64,000 nucleotides of DNA from Flavobacterium sp. 140616W15 (GCF_003668995.1 NZ_CP033068.1:4402001-4466000); one strand, 5' to 3'; shown: positions 24,136-32,844, counted from the stretch's first letter. Program-made: numbers and translations. The notes: generated by a model from the sequence alone, not told the origin.

Positions 24136-25356
24136 TTAATTACAGTTACCTGGTAAAAACCAGTTGCTTTTATATTCTGTTGGAGTAACGGTTTTGCCTG
24201 GGTTAATTTGAAGTCTGCTTCCTGGAGTCATTAATTCAAAAGTGTTTTTTAAAGCTTTCTTAAAGAATTCAGTAACCATTAATTCAGTTGCTGGAACAGC
24301 TTTATAATAATCTCTTGTTTGTTTCATTGCCATATCTATAGCTTTTGCAGTAACACTAGCTGCTGTTCCTGGGGTAATATCTGTATTTCCTACTATTGTA
24401 TTTGTTGGCATTTGAAAAGATACAGATTGCGGTAATATAATTGTTTCGGTACTAGTCCTTAAGGGAGTCAAAGACTGAACTATTACAATGTCAAATTTAA
24501 TATTTTTTACAGCAGCTTCTTGCCAAGGCAATCCCGCCATTTTTATAAAATTGATACTAGCACAATCAGGATAAACCTCTTCATTATTGCTTTTCGATCC
24601 ACCACTACTACCTCCGCCGCCACGAGGAGGATTTGTATATTCAGACGGATTAATCACACCACCATATGAGGGACCACGCGGGATAAAGGTCATAGGAGGA
24701 AACGATGGTGGTGATGATGGAGATTTAATTATAACTTCTCTAAGCGGTGTGCCAGGAAAACCACTACTACCACCAGTTGGTTCTTCTTCATCGGGACAAT
24801 AATAACAAGGGTCGGCTATCATTTTTCCTTGTTCATTATTTATGGAAGGGAGTATTGATATTTTCCCTTCTAGAACAACTTTATTGTTTTCAAATTGAGC
24901 CGCTTTTATAAAACCATTTTTCAAATCCCAAGAGCTAATGTAACCATTGAAATCACCCCCATCTATCGTTTGACTACTTGCTAGAACATCTTTATCGGGA
25001 TATATCTCGAATAATAATGCTTTGAAATTACCTTCATCTAATTTATAAAGATATAATTTCTGTGACCAAATTTCCTCTTTATCTTCTTTTAATTCAATAA
25101 CAGGGACAATAATAGTTTCTGTTCCATCTTCTGATTTCGTAATGTTTGCCTCGCTCCAGTTGTATTCTAAATTCTGAAATAATTCATAATTAATACCATT
25201 AGATTCATATTTATCAAACCATGTTTTAGCTGATAGAATACTTTTCGCCTGAGGTGTTTGTTCGTCAGTTACTAACTTTTCGGTTTCACAACTCCATACT
25301 ATGAGAAGAAAACAGCATAGTAATACTTGTGCAATTCTTTTTAATTTGTTTTTCAT
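24136..25356 (-). CDS. lipoprotein polymorphic toxin with exchangeable C-terminus
   Basis: 406 residues. A lipoprotein signal (LLCCFLLIVWSC, lipidated Cys near residue 23) is followed by a beta-rich domain to about 180 (ends GKISILPSINNEQGKMIADP). Next is a Cys pair DPCYYCP and a Pro/Gly/Ser linker to about 260. The variable C-terminal domain (CASINFIKMAGLPWQEAAVK ... TEYKSNWFLPGNCN) is one I cannot assign. Anchoring, linker and swappable tail plus an adjacent immunity gene are the marks of polymorphic toxins used between competing bacteria. Delivery route and activity are inferred. No Type IX secretion C-terminal domain is seen. Confidence 0.7.
   Translation of the reverse strand: MKNKLKRIAQVLLCCFLLIVWSCETEKLVTDEQTPQAKSILSAKTWFDKYESNGINYELFQNLEYNWSEANITKSEDGTETIIVPVIELKEDKEEIWSQKLYLYKLDEGNFKALLFEIYPDKDVLASSQTIDGGDFNGYISSWDLKNGFIKAAQFENNKVVLEGKISILPSINNEQGKMIADPCYYCPDEEEPTGGSSGFPGTPLREVIIKSPSSPPSFPPMTFIPRGPSYGGVINPSEYTNPPRGGGGSSGGSKSNNEEVYPDCASINFIKMAGLPWQEAAVKNIKFDIVIVQSLTPLRTSTETIILPQSVSFQMPTNTIVGNTDITPGTAASVTAKAIDMAMKQTRDYYKAVPATELMVTEFFKKALKNTFELMTPGSRLQINPGKTVTPTEYKSNWFLPGNCN
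24598..24861 (-). repeat. 264-bp linker repeat, intact-toxin copy
   Basis: The partner of 23080-23343. Its right end at GATAT corresponds to residues SIL before the Cys-pair motif, its left end to the last SSGG of the linker. Past both ends the two loci are unrelated, so these are the cassette boundaries. Confidence 0.9.
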
Positions 25357-25400
25357 TTTTTACTGGTTTAGTTATTTAATTGTCATTTGTAAAAGCAATA

Positions 25401-25440
25401 AAAAAAACCGTAATCGTATATTTCAAATCGGATTACGGTT
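25401..25440 (-). terminator. hairpin with T-run in the leader of the toxin gene
   Basis: Stem AACCGTAATC / GATTACGGTT (15-nt loop) followed on the minus strand by seven T. It lies 45 bp upstream of the toxin ATG, facing into the gene. No promoter motif is visible between it and the ATG, so it could be an attenuator, or the terminator of a lost upstream gene. Confidence 0.55.
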
Positions 25441-25958
25441 TAGCATTTGTTTTCTCTTATTAAACAATTTTAATGACGTGCTTTATTTCCACTTACTAAT
25501 TCAGAAATATTTAAAATGTGTTATATTTTATTCGAAAAACAAATGATTTTCTTTTGTGAAATTTTCATTATATCCTATTTTCTCAGGTTGGTTCGTTACC
25601 ATTTAGTATAACCATATGTTGCTATTATTCCTTTATAAATAAATCTATTGTTGTGGTATTTAGTATAATAAAATTGATTTTTAAACTAAATGTTACGAGT
25701 AAATATAAGTGTATTTTTCTTATATAAAAAATAAAATAATATTAATTTGTAAGTTTAGGATTATTTTTAAGGTGTTTTTGTAATGCGTTAGAAGTTTTAA
25801 GCTGTGGCTTCTTGGGTTTACGGGGCATTTTAAAATAAATAGCAATGAGGAGAAAACAGCATAATTTAGCATTTACGAAAAGCAAAAATTATAAATTATT
25901 TTGTGTTTAATGAGCTATGAGATTAAATTTAGAAAGAATAATAGCTTTATTATAAAAA
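25441..25958. other. AT-rich non-coding stretch between toxin gene and tRNA-Ala
   Basis: About 520 bp without a convincing gene. At 25840-25862 a short segment resembles the signal-peptide coding region of the toxin (AGAAAACAGCAT shared), so it may hold decayed toxin sequence. A minus-strand 28-codon frame at 25742-25828 begins MPRKPKKPQLKTSNALQKHL and is very basic; I do not consider it established. Confidence 0.4.
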
Positions 25959-25994
25959 AATAACCCTTGCAAAAATTAATTTGCAAGGGTTATT
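25959..25994 (-). terminator. intrinsic terminator after tRNA-Ala
   Basis: A 15-bp stem (AATAACCCTTGCAAA and its complement) with a T-run on the minus strand, 11 bp past the tRNA 3' end. Confidence 0.85.
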
Positions 25995-26005
25995 GTTCTA
26001 TTATG

Positions 26006-26079
26006 TGGAGAATATCGGATTCGAACCGATCACCTCTTGCCTGCCAGGCAAGCACTCTAGCCAAATGAGCTAATCCCCC
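26006..26079 (-). tRNA. tRNA-Ala (anticodon GGC)
   Basis: The minus strand folds into a 74-nt cloverleaf: acceptor GGGGGAT with ATTCTCC (two G-U pairs), D arm GCTC/GAGT, anticodon stem CTTGC/GCAAG with loop CTGGCAG placing GGC at positions 34-36, and T arm with GGTTCGAATCC. Discriminator A follows; only CA of the CCA end could be templated. It lies at the right border of the accessory island. Confidence 0.93.
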
Positions 26080-26185
26080 AATACGATAGCAAATAAAGTC
26101 ATTTAATTGGCAAAAAGCAAATTTCAAAACGCATCACCTTAAAATAGTTGTCAAAATCGTAACTTTACAATCAAATCTATTTTTT

Positions 26186-26953
26186 ATGAGCTCAGAAAAT
26201 CAATACGGTTCACTTCATACCATAATTCAAAATAATATAGCAACAGTTGAGTTTTATCATCCAGCAAGTAATTCTTTTCCTAGAACTTTGCTTAATAAAT
26301 TAACTGCTGAAATCGACAACTTGAGTAAAAATGATGCTGTTACAGTTGTTATTTTAAGAAGCGAGGGAAATGGTGCTTTTTGCGCAGGAGCTTCTTTTGA
26401 TGAACTTCTGGCAGTTGAGAATGAGGAGCAAGGAGCTGAGTTTTTCTCAGGGTTTGCTCATCTTATCAATGCTATGAGAAATTGTTCTAAAATAATTGTC
26501 GGACGTATTCATGGTAAATCTGTTGGAGGAGGAGTTGGTATTGCCGCGGCTTGCGATTATGCATTTGCTACACAAGAAAGCGCAATAAAACTATCAGAAC
26601 TGGCAATCGGAATTGGACCATTTGTTATTGAGCCTGCTGTTTCTAAAAAGATTGGAAAAACGGCTATGACTGAGATGACACTTGCAGCCCATGAATGGAA
26701 ATCGGCTACTTGGGCAAACCATAAAGGACTTTTTGCAAAAGTATTAGATAACGAAGTGGAGTTGGACGAAGAGTTGTCTCATTTTGCATTAAGACTGGCA
26801 AGTTATAATCCTGAAGCGCTAAGCGAAATGAAAAAAATTATTTGGCAAGGCACTGAGCATTGGGGTTCATTACTTTTGGAACGTGCACAGATTTCGGGAA
26901 AATTAGTTTTGTCTGATTTTACAAAGTCAGCTTTATTACAATTTAAAAAATAA
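26186..26953 (+). CDS. enoyl-CoA hydratase/isomerase family protein (crotonase fold)
   Basis: 255 residues with crotonase signatures: EGNGAFCAGASFDELL near 65 (oxyanion-hole segment) and GRIHGKSVGGGVGIAAACDY near 110, where the second oxyanion glycine lies. The usual catalytic Glu of hydratases is replaced in the region FVIEPAVSKKIG, close to methylglutaconyl-CoA hydratase-type sequences of Bacteroidota, so the substrate is uncertain. A TAACTTTA element at 26160 is a 7/8 match to the -7 promoter consensus. A small membrane gene follows after 5 bp. Confidence 0.88.
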   Translation: MSSENQYGSLHTIIQNNIATVEFYHPASNSFPRTLLNKLTAEIDNLSKNDAVTVVILRSEGNGAFCAGASFDELLAVENEEQGAEFFSGFAHLINAMRNCSKIIVGRIHGKSVGGGVGIAAACDYAFATQESAIKLSELAIGIGPFVIEPAVSKKIGKTAMTEMTLAAHEWKSATWANHKGLFAKVLDNEVELDEELSHFALRLASYNPEALSEMKKIIWQGTEHWGSLLLERAQISGKLVLSDFTKSALLQFKK

Positions 26954-26958
26954 TTAAT

Positions 26959-27135
26959 ATGAATGTTTTTTTATCCCTTCAGCAAGTAGATGTTGCAGAG
27001 AAAATGAAGACTGCTCCTGATAGTAGTTATCAAATAGGAGTCGTGATAGGTTCGTTTATTCCATTCGTTATTTTGGTTGGAGTAGCGTACTGGATGTATA
27101 ACCGAGCTAAAAAAAGAGACCAAAACGGTTTTTAA
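26959..27135 (+). CDS. 58-residue single-pass membrane protein
   Basis: The frame reads MNVFLSLQQVDVAEKMKTA, then a membrane helix about residues 28-50 (GVVIGSFIPFVILVGVAYWM), then the basic tail YNRAKKRDQNGF. It lies 5 bp after the crotonase stop and 6 bp before the -7 promoter element of the next gene. The positive-inside charge pattern, clean ends and tight packing support a real gene. Function unknown. Confidence 0.7.
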   Translation: MNVFLSLQQVDVAEKMKTAPDSSYQIGVVIGSFIPFVILVGVAYWMYNRAKKRDQNGF

Positions 27136-27140
27136 TTTAG

Positions 27141-27148
27141 TAAATTTG
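27141..27148 (+). promoter_or_regulatory. promoter -7 element for the queD-like gene
   Basis: TAAATTTG followed by CA, an exact TAnnTTTG match 20 bp before the start codon, implying a very short 5' leader. Confidence 0.65.
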
Positions 27149-27167
27149 CAACCTAAAATACAACTCG

Positions 27168-27620
27168 ATGAGTAATATCAGAATTACAAAACAATTTAGT
27201 TTCGAAACAGGACACGCACTTTATGGTTATGATGGGAAATGTAAAAATGTTCACGGACATAGTTATAAGCTCTCAGTAACAGTTATTGGTTCACCAATTA
27301 CGGATCGTAATAACGTAAAGTATGGGATGGTAATTGATTTTTCGGATCTAAAAAAGATTATAAAAGAAGAAATTGTAGATCAGTTTGATCACGCTACAGT
27401 TTTTAATGAAACAACACCACATATTGAATTGGCAAACGAACTAAAAAATCGTGGACACCATGTGATTTTAGTTGATTATCAGCCAACAAGTGAGAATATG
27501 GTTGTCGATTTTTCTGAAAGAATTATCAAAAGATTACCAACAAATATTTCTCTTTTCTCTTTAAAACTTCAAGAAACAGAATCGTCATTTGCAGAATGGT
27601 ATGCAAGCGATAATTTGTAA
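27168..27620 (+). CDS. queD: 6-pyruvoyl-tetrahydropterin synthase / 6-carboxytetrahydropterin synthase family
   Basis: Enzymes of this family convert dihydroneopterin triphosphate into 6-carboxy-tetrahydropterin for queuosine, or 6-pyruvoyl-tetrahydropterin. The 150-residue product has zinc-ligand histidines in FETGHALYG near 14 and NVHGHSYKL near 29, and DFSDLKKI plus DHATVFNE as in the family. The catalytic Cys lies in GKCKNVHGH. QueD in queuosine synthesis is the likelier role. It is followed 15 bp later by the lpxH-like gene. Confidence 0.85.
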   Translation: MSNIRITKQFSFETGHALYGYDGKCKNVHGHSYKLSVTVIGSPITDRNNVKYGMVIDFSDLKKIIKEEIVDQFDHATVFNETTPHIELANELKNRGHHVILVDYQPTSENMVVDFSERIIKRLPTNISLFSLKLQETESSFAEWYASDNL

Positions 27621-27635
27621 TCGTAATATATTTTC

Positions 27636-28393
27636 ATGCAATTACCCAATAATAAAAAAGTTTATTTTGCTTCTGATCAACATTTTGGAGCACCTACACC
27701 CGAATTAAGTTTTCCTAGAGAACAAAAATTTGTTGCGTGGCTTGATGAGGTAAAAAAGATGCTGAGGCAATTTTTTTATTAGGTGATCTATTTGATTTTT
27801 GGTTTGAATATAAAACAGTAGTTCCAAAAGGGTTTATTCGTGTTTTGGGGAAATTAGCAGAAATTCGTGATAGCGGAATTCCTGTATATTTCTTTGTAGG
27901 GAATCATGATTTATGGATGAATGATTATTTTGAAACAGAACTTAATATTCCTGTTTATCATGATAATAAAGAATTTACTTTTGGAGGAAAAACATTTCTG
28001 ATAGGTCATGGAGACGGAAAAGGCCCCGGAGATAAAGGGTATAAAAGAATGAAAAAAGTCTTTACCAATCCATTCTCAAAATGGATTTTTAGATGGCTTC
28101 ATCCTGATGTTGGAGTGAAATTAGCACAATATTTATCAGTAAAAAATAAATTAATTTCTGGAGCCGAAGATGTAAAGTTTTTGGGAGAAGAAAATGAATG
28201 GTTGGTATTATATGCGAAGCGTAAATTAGAAACTAAACATTATAATTACTTTGTTTTTGGTCACCGCCACTTACCTATGATTCTTTCAGTAGGTCAAGAT
28301 TCTAATTATGTAAATCTTGGTGACTGGATTGGATATTTTACCTACGGTGTTTTTGATGGTGAAACTTTCGAACTGAAAGAATTTGGAAAATAA
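27636..28393 (+). CDS. UDP-2,3-diacylglucosamine diphosphatase (LpxH-like), frame broken at 27752-27757
   Basis: A calcineurin-type metallophosphatase. From the ATG at 27636 the first frame gives VYFASDQHFGAP (D-x-H motif) and then stops. One extra A in a run of six restores EVKKDAEAIFLLGDLFDFWFE, leading into the long frame with GNHDLW, GHGDGKGPGDKG and FGHRHLP: all five metal-site motifs of the family. LpxH hydrolyses UDP-diacylglucosamine to lipid X in lipid A synthesis. Without repair, translation could start only at an internal Met (27845), leaving out the first two metal-ligand motifs. About 252 residues when repaired. Confidence 0.85.
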
Positions 28394-28481
28394 TCATTTT
28401 TATGGTGTAAATATACTTTGGAATTATTCAAAATATATTTACATCATATTGAGGTTTCTGCTAAAATGAAGCAAACTTGGT

Positions 28482-28838
28482 TTAGTTTAAACCAACTCCG
28501 TAAACATATTCTTCTAGCTGAATTTTAAATAAAGAACCTTTTACTAAATCTTCAATTGCTTTTAATTCGTCCATAGAAACAGCCAAGTCTATTTGAGAGC
28601 AAGGAGTCTTTAGTAAAAATTTATGGCATTTATTTTTTAGGGCACATTCATCACAACAGGCATTTGTCATTAAGCTGTCTTCGATTAAATCATCAAAATC
28701 TTTTAATTCGGATACAGAAAAGTAAAATCCAGTTTCTTTAAATATCAATTGTATTTTATCAAATAGAGTTTCATTATGGCTCTTCCAATAAAAAGAAATT
28801 CCGAAGTCGTTATGATATATTTGTTCTATTTCTCTCAT
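28482..28838 (-). CDS. uncharacterised Cys-rich protein
   Basis: 118 residues from the ATG at 28838 (an ATG at 28844 is also possible). The middle holds CCDECALKNKCHKFLLKTPC, five cysteines and a histidine in 20 residues, suggesting a metal or redox site. No signal peptide or membrane helix. Its own promoter (TATATTTG at 28856-28863) lies just upstream, giving a near-leaderless transcript. I do not recognise a named family, though the length and cysteine pattern look conserved rather than random. Confidence 0.6.
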   Translation of the reverse strand: MREIEQIYHNDFGISFYWKSHNETLFDKIQLIFKETGFYFSVSELKDFDDLIEDSLMTNACCDECALKNKCHKFLLKTPCSQIDLAVSMDELKAIEDLVKGSLFKIQLEEYVYGVGLN

Positions 28839-28855
28839 GATCATCAATTATAAAA

Positions 28856-28863
28856 CAAATATA
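28856..28863 (-). promoter_or_regulatory. promoter -7 element for the Cys-rich gene
   Basis: On the minus strand TATATTTG matches TAnnTTTG, 17 bp upstream of the ATG at 28838. Confidence 0.5.
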
Positions 28864-28949
28864 ATTATTATTTATATTTATTCTAAATAAAAAAATCATA
28901 AAAAAGCTTAAATTTTGTTAACGATATGATTAGGGTAAGCTCATGTTAC

Positions 28950-29873
28950 TTATTTAAGCCACTTATCTATGTTGTCTAGAAATTCTCTTTGTTGGTCTAC
29001 AAATAAATAATGAGAGCAGTTTTGGATAGTTACGAAATTTTGTTTCCCTACAATATTCTTTAACGCTTCGATTTCTGAAACAGAAAAAATACCATCTTGC
29101 ATTCCGTATATGGCATAAATAGGTACCTCTTTCGCTTTTAATTTCTGCAAAATAGGTTTGGTATCGATATTGTTTTGCTTTTCATTTTTATAAAATATTA
29201 GAGGAGCGTTTTTATTCCTGATATTCGTTTTATAAAATTCACTTATTTCATATTGATGATATAAAGCTTTAGATTCAGTTGTGGGTTTTGGCATTTTAAA
29301 GAAATTATTTTCTCCAGCTAGTTCAAAGCATGCTTTTCTATATTCAGCAGAATTTTTGGCAAGTTTTTCTATATGAGCAACTTTATCAAGCATAACCAAA
29401 TTATTGTTTTTAGTATAGATTTTTTTGACAGAATCTAAAATATGATTGTATGTTTTTTGTTGGGAAAATAGAGCGCCAATAAGTATAAGAGAATTAATTT
29501 TTTCTGGATATTTTTCAGAATAAAGTGTAGCGACTAAACCTCCAAAACTATGAGCAAGTAGTGTTGCTTTTTTTAGATTGTAAGTTTTGTAAATAGTGTT
29601 TAAATCCTTAAAAGCTTCATTATAGGTAAATTTTGCATTTGGATCTATAGATCTTCCTTCGCCTCTACGGTCATATACAATAACATAAAACCCTCTTTTC
29701 GAAAGTTCTTCGGCTGAATTAGTTCCCTCAAAAAGACATGCATTACCCCTTGGTCCGCCATGAATAAAGATTATGGGGGTATTGGTTTTGTTTCCGTATG
29801 TTTTTATATGTAGTGTTTGGGAATTAGTTAAGAATGTCAAAAATAAAAACGAGAACAAGAATGTTATTTTCAT
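28950..29873 (-). CDS. exported alpha/beta hydrolase (proline-iminopeptidase-like)
   Basis: 307 residues with signal peptide MKITFLFSFLFLTFLTNSQ. The oxyanion motif IIFIHGGPRGNA lies near 35, the nucleophile elbow LLAHSFGGLVA near 110, a candidate acid in YGMQDGIFS near 268 and the His in QNCSHYLFVDQ near 290, all in the order of the fold. HGGPxG is typical of proline iminopeptidase-like enzymes (S33). Substrate unknown. It starts 3 bp after the MFS gene, probably the last gene of a recJ-MFS-hydrolase operon. Confidence 0.82.
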   Translation of the reverse strand: MKITFLFSFLFLTFLTNSQTLHIKTYGNKTNTPIIFIHGGPRGNACLFEGTNSAEELSKRGFYVIVYDRRGEGRSIDPNAKFTYNEAFKDLNTIYKTYNLKKATLLAHSFGGLVATLYSEKYPEKINSLILIGALFSQQKTYNHILDSVKKIYTKNNNLVMLDKVAHIEKLAKNSAEYRKACFELAGENNFFKMPKPTTESKALYHQYEISEFYKTNIRNKNAPLIFYKNEKQNNIDTKPILQKLKAKEVPIYAIYGMQDGIFSVSEIEALKNIVGKQNFVTIQNCSHYLFVDQQREFLDNIDKWLK

Positions 29874-29876
29874 TTA

Positions 29877-31154
29877 CTACATATTTTGATGGTCTTCCAT
29901 ATCTTTTTGTAAATCCAGATTTCTAAAAGTTGGAGATTTTATGCCAAAGCCTAAAACAGTTAAGAGAGTCATGCTTCCGCCAAAAACAACCGAAGTAACT
30001 GTTCCCATAAGTCTTGCTGTTAAACCGCTTTCAAAAGCTCCTAGCTCATTAGAAGAACCTACAAACATCGAGTTTACTGCAGCAACACGGCCACGCATAT
30101 GATCTGGAGTTTTAAGTTGCAGAATGGTTTGACGTATAACGACTGAAATTCCATCGGCAACACCACTTAAAAATAAAGCAGCAACTGAAAGCCAGAAAAT
30201 AGTAGATATACCAAACGTAATTATGCATAGTCCGAAAACAAAAATTGCAGCTAAAAGTTTGATTCCTGCTTTTTTATACAAAGGAACATAGGCAGAAATT
30301 AGCATAGTAATAAAGGCGCCTACTGCAGGAGCAGCTCGCAATATACCAAAACCTTCGGGACCAACTTTTAAAATGTCTTGAGCAAATATTGGTAATAAAG
30401 CAACAGCTCCACCAAAAAGAACAGCCACCATATCAAGAGACAGTACGCCTAATATCGTTTTGTTATTAAATACAAACTTGATTCCTTCTTTTAGGCTTTC
30501 CATAACTGGTTCTCCAATTTTTGGATTTAAAATAGGTTTTTTGCTAATTTGTGATAGTGCGATTAATGCAAAAAGAGAACAGGCAAAAACGGAGCACATA
30601 GACCAATGAACACCAATATAGTTAATTGAAAATCCTGCAATAGCAGGGCCCAAAACAGAACCTACCTGCCAAACCGAACTGCTCCAGGTAGCAGCATTAG
30701 GATATAATTTTTTAGGTACAATTAAAGACAAGAGGGAGAAAATTGTTGGGCCTAAAAAAGCTCTTACTAATCCACCTAAGAAAACCAAAAAATAAATAGA
30801 GTATAAAATAGCGTCTTTAGAAAAACCACTTACCATTTTTGGCCATGTTAGTAAAAATAAACCAAAACTAATAACCGAAAAACCTAAAATACATTTAACT
30901 AATAGCCCTTTTTTTTCATTTTGATCTACAATATGACCAGCGAATAAAGCCATCGAAACAGCTGGAATTACTTCCATTAAACCAATAATTCCTAACGAAA
31001 GTGGATTTTTGGTTAAACTATATACTTCCCATTCAATAACAATAAATTGCATAGACCAGGCAAAAACCATGGCAAAACGCAATATTAAAAAAACATTAAA
31101 TTCTCTATAACGCAGCGCCGCGTATGGGTCATTTTTTTTGATTTTATCTGTCAT
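29877..31154 (-). CDS. MFS transporter (MFS_3/enterobactin-exporter-like)
   Basis: 425 residues with about 12 membrane helices (for example IIGLMEVIPAVSMALFAGHIVD and FLGGLVRAFLGPTIFSLLSL). The motif GHIVDQNEKKGLL between helices 2 and 3 corresponds to the MFS signature loop. The pattern is closest to the MFS_3 group of small-molecule exporters; the substrate is not predictable. It begins 1 bp past the recJ stop, so it is co-transcribed, and is followed 3 bp later by the hydrolase gene. Confidence 0.85.
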   Translation of the reverse strand: MTDKIKKNDPYAALRYREFNVFLILRFAMVFAWSMQFIVIEWEVYSLTKNPLSLGIIGLMEVIPAVSMALFAGHIVDQNEKKGLLVKCILGFSVISFGLFLLTWPKMVSGFSKDAILYSIYFLVFLGGLVRAFLGPTIFSLLSLIVPKKLYPNAATWSSSVWQVGSVLGPAIAGFSINYIGVHWSMCSVFACSLFALIALSQISKKPILNPKIGEPVMESLKEGIKFVFNNKTILGVLSLDMVAVLFGGAVALLPIFAQDILKVGPEGFGILRAAPAVGAFITMLISAYVPLYKKAGIKLLAAIFVFGLCIITFGISTIFWLSVAALFLSGVADGISVVIRQTILQLKTPDHMRGRVAAVNSMFVGSSNELGAFESGLTARLMGTVTSVVFGGSMTLLTVLGFGIKSPTFRNLDLQKDMEDHQNM

Positions 31155-31155
31155 C

Positions 31156-32844
31156 TTACTGAATGTCTTTTAACATTAATTGTGTAGATATAGTACCGTT
31201 CCATTCATTTTCTGAGATGCAATAAGCGGCTTGAAATGGTTTTTGATGTGTTGTAAGATCTAGTTTTTTTCCTAAACCAAATCCTATTGCCGAAATTCCT
31301 TCGGAGTTGTTTTGTTTTACAAAGAGCTTAAGATGGTCTTCATCTGCTCCCATCGCTTTTGCATAACCTGTATCTTTTATGTTTTTTGTCATAAAAACAG
31401 GGGTCATATTAAGAGGGCCAAAAGGTTCAAATTGTTTTAAAATCCGAATCAACTTTGGAGTAATATCTGTAAAATTAATCTCGGCATCAATTTCTATTTC
31501 CGGAGTTAACATTTCGGGTAGAATTGTTTTTTCTACTTGTTTTTCAAAGGCTTCTTTAAATGTTGGATAATTTTCTTCTTTCAAAGTCATTCCAGCCGCA
31601 TACATATGTCCTCCAAATTGTTCCAAATGTTCAGCACAGGCATCTAGAGCATTATATACGTCAAATCCTTTTACAGAACGAGCAGAAGCAGCATATTTAT
31701 CACCACTTTTTGTAAAAACAAGTGTTGGTCGGTAATAGGTTTCTATTAATCGTGAGGCTACAATACCTATAACACCTTTGTGCCAATCCTCCTGAAAAAC
31801 TACAGTTGAAAATCGGTTCTGTTCTTGATTTTTTTCTATTTGTTGAAAGGCTTCTTTAGTAATTTGTTTGTCAAGATCTTTACGATCTGCATTGTATTTT
31901 TCTATTTCTGATGCAAATTGTTGGGCTTGTTCAAAATTGAATTCGGTCAACAATTCTACAGCATGGTTGCCATGTTTAATACGGCCAGCAGCATTAATAC
32001 GAGGAGCTATGATAAAAACGACATCGGTAATGTCGAGTGATTTTTTCTTTACTTGGTGAACCAACGCTTTTATTCCAGGTCTTGGATTGCTATTAATAAC
32101 CTGTAAGCCATAATAAGCCAAAACTCTATTTTCGCCTGTCATAGGAACAATATCTGCAGCAATTGCAGTTGCAACTAGATCTAAGTAAGGAAATAAATCA
32201 TCAATAGTTTCATTGCGGTTTGTCCCTAAAGCCTGAATTAATTTAAAACCTACACCGCAACCACATAACTCATCATAAGGATAAAAACAATCTTCTCTTT
32301 TTGGGTCTAAAACAGCAACTGCATCGGGAAGGGTATCTCCTGGGCGGTGGTGATCACAAATAATGAAATCGATATTTCGTTCTTTTGCGTAAGCGACATG
32401 GTCAATAGATTTTATACCACAATCTAGTGCAATAATCAGTGAAAAACCATTATCATCGGCAAAATCAATTCCCATAAATGAAACCCCATAACCTTCTGCA
32501 TAGCGGTCCGGAATATAGGTTGCTACATTTGGATAATATGATTTTAAATAAGAGGAAACCAAGGAAACAGCAGTTGTGCCATCGACATCATAATCTCCAA
32601 AAACGAGGATGTTTTCCTGATTAGCAATTGCTTTTTCTATTCGGGAAACTGCCTTGTCCATATCTTTCATAAGATAGGGATCGTGGAGATGTTCTAATGA
32701 TGGGCGAAAGAAATTTTTAGCATCATCGAAAGTTTCAATGCCACGTTGGATTAAAAGTGTCGCAACAAAATTTTCTACATTTAGTGCTTGTGCTAAATGG
32801 TTGATTTTATCTTCGGATGGTTTTGATTTTAAAGTCCAACGCAT
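31156..32844 (-). CDS. recJ: single-stranded-DNA-specific exonuclease RecJ
   Basis: RecJ degrades single-stranded DNA 5' to 3' in recombination and mismatch repair. The ATG at 32844 (MRWTLKSKPSED) gives 562 residues; the longer frame begins with a TTG. DHH-family motifs are visible: LVFGDYDVDGTTAVSL near 70, IALDCGIKSIDH near 145, FIICDHHRPGD near 160 and the DHHA1 part RIKHGNHAVELL and ARSVKGFDVYNALD. The C-terminal GGHMYAAGMTL is also typical. First gene of the run recJ-MFS-hydrolase. Confidence 0.95.
   Translation of the reverse strand: MRWTLKSKPSEDKINHLAQALNVENFVATLLIQRGIETFDDAKNFFRPSLEHLHDPYLMKDMDKAVSRIEKAIANQENILVFGDYDVDGTTAVSLVSSYLKSYYPNVATYIPDRYAEGYGVSFMGIDFADDNGFSLIIALDCGIKSIDHVAYAKERNIDFIICDHHRPGDTLPDAVAVLDPKREDCFYPYDELCGCGVGFKLIQALGTNRNETIDDLFPYLDLVATAIAADIVPMTGENRVLAYYGLQVINSNPRPGIKALVHQVKKKSLDITDVVFIIAPRINAAGRIKHGNHAVELLTEFNFEQAQQFASEIEKYNADRKDLDKQITKEAFQQIEKNQEQNRFSTVVFQEDWHKGVIGIVASRLIETYYRPTLVFTKSGDKYAASARSVKGFDVYNALDACAEHLEQFGGHMYAAGMTLKEENYPTFKEAFEKQVEKTILPEMLTPEIEIDAEINFTDITPKLIRILKQFEPFGPLNMTPVFMTKNIKDTGYAKAMGADEDHLKLFVKQNNSEGISAIGFGLGKKLDLTTHQKPFQAAYCISENEWNGTISTQLMLKDIQ

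Noticed and set aside
25742..25828. 28-codon basic minus-strand frame before the toxin gene
   Set aside because: Too short, no promoter or terminator of its own, and I recognise no homologue.
26006..26079. tRNA-Ala as the attachment site of an integrative element
   Set aside because: No integrase gene and no second copy of the tRNA 3' end at the left border of the island was seen.
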